The notes beneath the pieces are model-generated. The model searched no databases. It saw only the letters and a program-made list of their open reading frames with translations, and was not told where the DNA came from. From Imtechella halotolerans (GTDB lineage: Bacteria; Bacteroidota; Bacteroidia; Flavobacteriales; Flavobacteriaceae): DNA of 64,000 nt. A program made the translations under genes and the position numbers. Below, piece after piece: positions 59,778-64,000 of this stretch (the first letter of the stretch is position 1; every line of letters starts with the position of its first letter). The stretch covers positions 1,299,001 through 1,363,000 of the forward strand of contig NZ_CP117969.2 in NCBI RefSeq assembly GCF_028743515.2. The letters are read 5' to 3'.

Positions 59778-60530
59778 GTGCCCTACTATCTAGATTTAAT
59801 ATTGCTAATTATTATTGGCTTTATTACCGGAATTATAAATACCATTGCTGGAGGAGGAACTTTACTTACACTCCCTGCACTTATCTTTATGGGGCTTCCT
59901 CCCCATATTGCCAATGGGACGAACCGCATTGCAATTTTACTTCAAACTGGTGTAGCCGCTCTAGGCTTCAAAAGCAAGGGGATTAGCGTTATGCCATTCA
60001 GTATCTATTTAGGAATTGCAGCGATGTTAGGAGGGCTTATTGGTGCACAATTGGCTGTTGATATTCGAGGAGATCTTTTTAATAAGATTTTATCTGTGGT
60101 AATGATCGTAGTAATGGTACTTATTTTTTTTCAATCTCGGTGGTCCTTAATTAAATCAGAGGAGGCACTCATTGGGAAACCACTTTGGATTAGTTGTATC
60201 ATCTTTTTCTTTATTGGAATATATGGTGGTTTTATAAATGCTGGTATTGGTTACATAATGCTCCTTGTACTCCCATATATTAATGGACTTTCATTAGTAC
60301 GTTCCAATGCCGTAAAAGCCATTGTAGTCTTCTTCTATACGGCTTCTGCTCTTGCACTATTTATAATTAATGATGCTGTAGATTATTTATTAGGATTTGT
60401 TCTTGCCATAGGCAATGCTTCAGGTGCCTGGTTTGCGAGTCGATGGTCCGTGAAAAAGGGAGATAGCTTTGTAAAAGGCTTCCTACTTATTACGATTGCG
60501 GTTTTAGCCATTAAACTTTGGTTTTTTTAG
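59778..60530 (+). CDS. TSUP (TauE/SafE) family membrane permease
   Basis: The 250-residue protein has about eight transmembrane helices and the TSUP repeats: IIIGFITGIINTIAGGGTLLTLPAL near the start and INAGIGYIMLL in the second half. The family exports sulfite, taurine-derived or other anions. The start is GTG at 59778, with a near-match -7 box (TACCTTCG, 59751-59758). It is the first core gene after the tRNA. The substrate is unknown. Confidence 0.88.
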   Translation: MPYYLDLILLIIIGFITGIINTIAGGGTLLTLPALIFMGLPPHIANGTNRIAILLQTGVAALGFKSKGISVMPFSIYLGIAAMLGGLIGAQLAVDIRGDLFNKILSVVMIVVMVLIFFQSRWSLIKSEEALIGKPLWISCIIFFFIGIYGGFINAGIGYIMLLVLPYINGLSLVRSNAVKAIVVFFYTASALALFIINDAVDYLLGFVLAIGNASGAWFASRWSVKKGDSFVKGFLLITIAVLAIKLWFF

Positions 60531-60538
60531 TATTTTTG
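60531..60538 (+). promoter_or_regulatory. -7 box for the second nitroreductase gene
   Basis: TATTTTTG matches TAnnTTTG, 80 bp upstream of the ATG at 60619, directly after the TSUP stop. No clear -33 element is seen. Confidence 0.35.
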
Positions 60539-60618
60539 AACACAGGGCCTCACAGCAAATTTGGAATTTGTAATTCATTACCTTACGTCTACCAAAGCTA
60601 ATTAAATTGATAGCTACA

Positions 60619-61251
60619 ATGAGTATTATACATCATTTACAATGGCGATATGCCACTAAAAAGTTCAATCCGGACAAAGTCTTGGAACCTTCTAAATTAA
60701 ACGTTCTTAAAGAAGCTTTTAACCTTACGGCTACCTCCTATGGACTTCAACCCATTCGATTGGTAATTGTACAAAACAAATCCATCCAGGAACAACTAAT
60801 GGAAGCCTCATGGAACCAAAAACAAGTTAGAGACGCTTCACATATACTCATTCTGTGTACCGAGCAAAATATAGATTCTCACTTTATCCGAAACTATTTT
60901 AATAGGGTAAAAGAAATACGTAAAACTCCTGAAGACATCTTAACTCCTTTTGAAAATTTCCTTATTGAAGATTTTGAAAAGAAGTCCGCTGATCAAATTC
61001 AAAATTGGGCCACTCAGCAGGCCTATTTGGCACTAGGTAATTTATTAACAGTATGCGCTGCAGAGGGTATTGATTCTTGTCCTATGGAAGGGTTTAAGCC
61101 TGAGACGTACAGCCAAATTCTAGGACTTCAAAAACATCAGTTAAACCCTGTACTTGTATTACCTGTTGGTTATCGTGCTGATGACGATATGTTTGCAGAT
61201 TTTAAAAAGGTAAGAAAGAAGATTCATGAAAGTATTCTAGACATCTCATAA
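60619..61251 (+). CDS. Nitroreductase family NAD(P)H-dependent oxidoreductase
   Basis: The protein (210 residues from the ATG at 60619; an upstream TTG at 60607 is less likely) has the RYATKKFNPDK start and the SYGLQPIRLVIVQN FMN-binding loop. An ALGNLLTVCAAEGIDSCPMEGF stretch and a C-terminal GYRADDD region complete the fold. It is a second, distant copy of the family found at 14.9 kb. Likely role: FMN-dependent quinone or nitro reduction. It ends before a bidirectional terminator. Confidence 0.88.
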   Translation: MSIIHHLQWRYATKKFNPDKVLEPSKLNVLKEAFNLTATSYGLQPIRLVIVQNKSIQEQLMEASWNQKQVRDASHILILCTEQNIDSHFIRNYFNRVKEIRKTPEDILTPFENFLIEDFEKKSADQIQNWATQQAYLALGNLLTVCAAEGIDSCPMEGFKPETYSQILGLQKHQLNPVLVLPVGYRADDDMFADFKKVRKKIHESILDIS

Positions 61252-61254
61252 ACT

Positions 61255-61287
61255 AAAAAAGAGAACGGTAGAATAGTTCTCTTTTTT
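61255..61287. terminator. Bidirectional terminator between nitroreductase and ribB
   Basis: A 12-bp stem AAAAAAGAGAAC/GTTCTCTTTTTT (61255-61266 with 61276-61287) with T-runs on both strands lies between two convergent genes. Confidence 0.9.
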
Positions 61288-61310
61288 AGTCACTTTAACG
61301 TATTCTACTA

Positions 61311-62459
61311 TTAATACGTTACATATTCCACAATATCTAATCCATACCCTATCATCCCAACACGCTTTGTTTGTGCAGAGTTACTGATAAGACGTATTTT
61401 AGATATATCTAAGTCGTGTAAAATTTGAGCTCCAATACCAAAATCTTTGGTATCCATCGCTATTTTAGGGGCCTTTATCTCACCTTTAGCCTGCAGCTGC
61501 TTCAATTCGCTCAAACGATTCAACAGGTCTAATGATTGTGATTCTTGATTGATAAATAATATAGCGCCTTTACCCGCCTCATTAACCTTTTGAAACATAT
61601 CATCCAGCTTTTGGTCAGCATTATTAGTAAGCGTGCCCAATATGTCATTATTAACAAGTGTTGCATTAATCCTTGTAAGGACAGGTTCTCCTAATTTCCA
61701 ACTACCTTTCGTTAATGCAATATGAACTTGTTTATTCGTTGTTTGTTGGTATGCTCTTAATCGGAAAGTACCAAAACGAGTCTGAATATCAAAATCTTCC
61801 CTTTTAACTATAAGACTATCATGTTGCATACGATAGGCAACCAAATCTTCTATAGAGACTAACTTTAAGTCAAATTTCTTCGCTACTTCAACTAATTGAG
61901 GTAGTCTTGACATGGAGCCATCTTCATTCATGATTTCACAAATCACACCAGCAGGTTCAAATCCTGCTAAGCGAGCGAAATCTATGGCCGCTTCTGTATG
62001 CCCTGTTCTACGTAATACTCCACCTTCCTTAGCAATAAGAGGAAATATATGTCCAGGTCTACCTAATTCAAAAGGTTTAATATTTGGGTCAATTAAAGCC
62101 TGCACAGTCTTAGCTCTGTCTAAGGCAGAAATTCCGGTAGTAACACCGTTACCCTTTAAATCAACAGATACTGTAAAAGCCGTTTGATGAGGATCAGTAT
62201 TATTACCTACCATTACATGAAGATCTAATTCTTTACATCTTTTTTCAGTAAGTGGAGTACATATAAGGCCTCTTCCATGAGTAGCCATAAAGTTGATAAT
62301 CTCTGGAGTGATTTTTTCGGCGGCAGCAACAAAATCGCCTTCATTTTCACGATCTTCATCATCAACTACAATAATAACCTTTCCGTTGCGAATATCCTCA
62401 ATAGCTTCCTCGATAGTATTGAGTACAATAGGGGTTTCCGATATTTGTGTGGCTTTCAT
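61311..62459 (-). CDS. ribB: 3,4-dihydroxy-2-butanone-4-phosphate synthase with degenerate GTP cyclohydrolase II domain
   Basis: From the ATG at 62459 the product has 382 residues. Its N-terminal RibB domain (about 1-210) keeps [10 protein letters not shown] and GHTEAA, so it should make the four-carbon precursor of riboflavin. The C-terminal half resembles GTP cyclohydrolase II, but all three zinc cysteines are replaced; counting from the upstream TTG at 62465, these positions are Leu270, Asn281 and Ala283. The RQEGR motif has become NQESQ. The second domain is therefore probably structural or regulatory, and a separate RibA should exist elsewhere. The TTG at 62465 is a less likely start. 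Confidence 0.92.
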   Translation of the reverse strand: MKATQISETPIVLNTIEEAIEDIRNGKVIIVVDDEDRENEGDFVAAAEKITPEIINFMATHGRGLICTPLTEKRCKELDLHVMVGNNTDPHQTAFTVSVDLKGNGVTTGISALDRAKTVQALIDPNIKPFELGRPGHIFPLIAKEGGVLRRTGHTEAAIDFARLAGFEPAGVICEIMNEDGSMSRLPQLVEVAKKFDLKLVSIEDLVAYRMQHDSLIVKREDFDIQTRFGTFRLRAYQQTTNKQVHIALTKGSWKLGEPVLTRINATLVNNDILGTLTNNADQKLDDMFQKVNEAGKGAILFINQESQSLDLLNRLSELKQLQAKGEIKAPKIAMDTKDFGIGAQILHDLDISKIRLISNSAQTKRVGMIGYGLDIVEYVTY

Positions 62460-62506
62460 GATCAATTTTTTGCAAAATTAGGTCTTTGATACGAGACAAA
62501 AAACTT

Positions 62507-63970
62507 TTAACGTTTAGAAAACAATCCCCTTTTTGATTTAAAGAATCCAAAAATGCTTTCCAGGGTATTCCCAAACTCAAACAATCCCTTATCAGCAGTG
62601 GCTCTTCTAGTAAGAAAAATTCCAAGTGGAAGCATCACTAAGGTAGACAACCAAGAACCAATAATAGGGTGTATTGAGCCATCCTCAGCGAAGTTTTTGG
62701 CAAACATCCCCAAAAAGTGATACGATAGGAATAATACCATCGCTATAACAAGTGGCAGACCCATCCCTCCTTTTCGAATTATGGCCCCCAATGGAGCACC
62801 TACAAAAAATAAAACGATACAGGCAACTGCCAATGAAAACTTATCATTCAGAGTTATAATATGATGATTTAGCAGTTTTTTTCGGCGTTGAATGTCTGCC
62901 ATCTTACCTTCAATACTATAAATATTACCATTATTGTTATTTAAAGCAATATCTATAATTTGTCTTTTATAGTAATTATCCAAAAAATCAAGAAGGTCGG
63001 TTTCATAGTTCAAGACCTTAGTAGAATCCTTTACAATTGGCTTTCCGGCCTTAGTCAAAGGAACGGCTAGGGATAAGATTCCCGAACGCCTATACATATT
63101 TTCACCAAATGCGGTTACATTAGCCTTGGTATCTGAATCAATCGAATCGATAGCAACCACAAGCTCATTCACATTCATCATTTTAAAAGTATTGAGAGAG
63201 CTCACTTCATTAAAATCTACATCATTCATATTGGACAAATCAATATTCATGGTATAGGTTTCAAAGGCTGCCTTGGCATGTGGATATTTCTCTTGATCTT
63301 TAATTTTATTGGTCTTGACGTCCTCGTAATAATGTCCATCGGTGAGAATCAACTGTAAAATATTTGAATCTTCACTACTAAATAACTCACCATTTGCCGC
63401 TTTAATAACAGTACGGTTCGCTCTATCAGGGGTGTTCTTATGAATTATAACATCCTTTAAGAAACGATCATTTTCTCCATACTTATCTTCTACTTTAATG
63501 TTTATGGCGCCCACATTATTAAACACTCCCTCTGTAATTGCTAAAGCTGGCTTTACTTTAGCTATATTCCTTCTCAAGCTATAGGACTTTTGTTCGGCCG
63601 CTGGTATCACATTATTGGCTATAAAAAAAGTAGCTATACTTAAGAAGCCCATGAAAATAATCAATACACGCATGGCTCTTTTTAGGGATATGCCAGAAGC
63701 CTTCATTGCGGCAAATTCGTAGTTTTCAGCAAAAGTTCCAAAGGTCATTATAGACGATAACACCACGGTGAGCGGTAGAATAATCGGAATAAGATTGGGC
63801 ATATAATAGAAAAGGAACTTGGCAATAATAACAATATCCAAGCCCTTCCCTGCTAACTCATCTATAAACATCCAAATAGAGTGAAAAATAAAGATGAGCA
63901 TCAGTATCATAAACGAACTGATGAAATTAAATAAGAATCGCGTTAAAATATAGCGGTCTAAAATTCTCAA
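62507..63970 (-). CDS. LptF/LptG family LPS export permease
   Basis: The 487-residue protein has an N-terminal membrane part (helices about 10-35, 50-80, 100-125), a large periplasmic beta-jellyroll (about 130-390) and three C-terminal helices (about 390-470). This is the YjgP/YjgQ plan, with the extra-long periplasmic region common in Bacteroidetes. It works with LptB to extract LPS from the inner membrane. The start is TTG at 63970, overlapping a stop codon of an upstream frame, which suggests translational coupling. LptF versus LptG cannot be decided here. Confidence 0.9.
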   Translation of the reverse strand: MRILDRYILTRFLFNFISSFMILMLIFIFHSIWMFIDELAGKGLDIVIIAKFLFYYMPNLIPIILPLTVVLSSIMTFGTFAENYEFAAMKASGISLKRAMRVLIIFMGFLSIATFFIANNVIPAAEQKSYSLRRNIAKVKPALAITEGVFNNVGAINIKVEDKYGENDRFLKDVIIHKNTPDRANRTVIKAANGELFSSEDSNILQLILTDGHYYEDVKTNKIKDQEKYPHAKAAFETYTMNIDLSNMNDVDFNEVSSLNTFKMMNVNELVVAIDSIDSDTKANVTAFGENMYRRSGILSLAVPLTKAGKPIVKDSTKVLNYETDLLDFLDNYYKRQIIDIALNNNNGNIYSIEGKMADIQRRKKLLNHHIITLNDKFSLAVACIVLFFVGAPLGAIIRKGGMGLPLVIAMVLFLSYHFLGMFAKNFAEDGSIHPIIGSWLSTLVMLPLGIFLTRRATADKGLFEFGNTLESIFGFFKSKRGLFSKR

Positions 63971-64000
63971 CCCTTAGTTTTTAGAAATATAATAGCCTTC
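63967..64000 (-). CDS. Possible 3' end of the gene upstream of lptF/G
   Basis: Eleven codons ending ...KAIIFLKTKG then TGA overlap the TTG start of the LptF/G gene. In related genomes tRNA-guanine transglycosylase (tgt) often precedes this permease, but the fragment is too short to identify. Confidence 0.3.
   Translation of the reverse strand, partial: KAIIFLKTKG

Overview
The window looks like a piece of chromosome from a member of the Flavobacteriaceae (Bacteroidetes). The DNA is AT-rich. It carries a SusC/SusD outer-membrane pair with an ECF sigma factor and FecR-type anti-sigma factor, several Bacteroidetes-type -7 boxes (TAnnTTTG), many lipoproteins and no obvious Shine-Dalgarno sequences. 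No 16S rRNA or species marker is present, so the assignment rests on gene families only.

1-13.9 kb is a polysaccharide-utilisation-type locus. Leftward genes encode a GH63 lipoprotein, a very unusual three-domain protein (APH-type kinase, M23 peptidase, class III PLP enzyme) and a GH2 beta-galactosidase cut by the window edge. The divergent rightward genes encode sigma, anti-sigma, an STN-type SusC transducer and SusD. Together they suggest uptake and breakdown of a small glycoconjugate. My preferred hypothesis is glucosyl-galactosyl-hydroxylysine from collagen: alpha-glucosidase, beta-galactosidase, hydroxylysine kinase, phosphohydroxylysine phospho-lyase.

14-25.7 kb holds ordinary and stress-type genes: Hsp31/HchA, a nitroreductase, an AraC regulator, Dps, a luciferase-like monooxygenase, a MORN-like protein, a 4Fe-4S mono-cluster protein, TMEM175 and a PIG-L deacetylase. 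A four-gene CsgG-like envelope operon of unknown role follows, with a divergent membrane-bound TPR-LuxR regulator and an inverted-repeat operator candidate between them.

27.4-36 kb is a patchwork of single accessory genes (DUF2071, a seven-blade propeller lipoprotein, arylamine N-acetyltransferase, orphans) with attC-like palindromes and transposon traffic. A complete IS110 element sits inside one palindrome. Its ends, CT core and bridge-RNA guides can be read from the sequence. An IS3 copy with a broken orfA lies between two gene fragments.

36.14-59.50 kb is an integrative, mobilizable defence island of about 23.4 kb inserted in the 3' end of tRNA-Ser(UGA), bounded by a 15-bp direct repeat. 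It encodes a type IC (EcoR124I-like) restriction system with a TAEL-repeat HsdS, co-directional with an AbiE toxin-antitoxin pair; a membrane KAP NTPase; an OLD nuclease; an XRE regulator divergent from a duplicated NTase-like/HEPN protein; then a transfer and replication module (relaxase, MobC, Toprim protein, SF3-type helicase), an excisionase-like HTH protein and a tyrosine integrase.

59.6-64 kb returns to core genome: a TSUP permease, a second nitroreductase, RibB with a degenerate GTP cyclohydrolase II domain, and an LptF/LptG permease.
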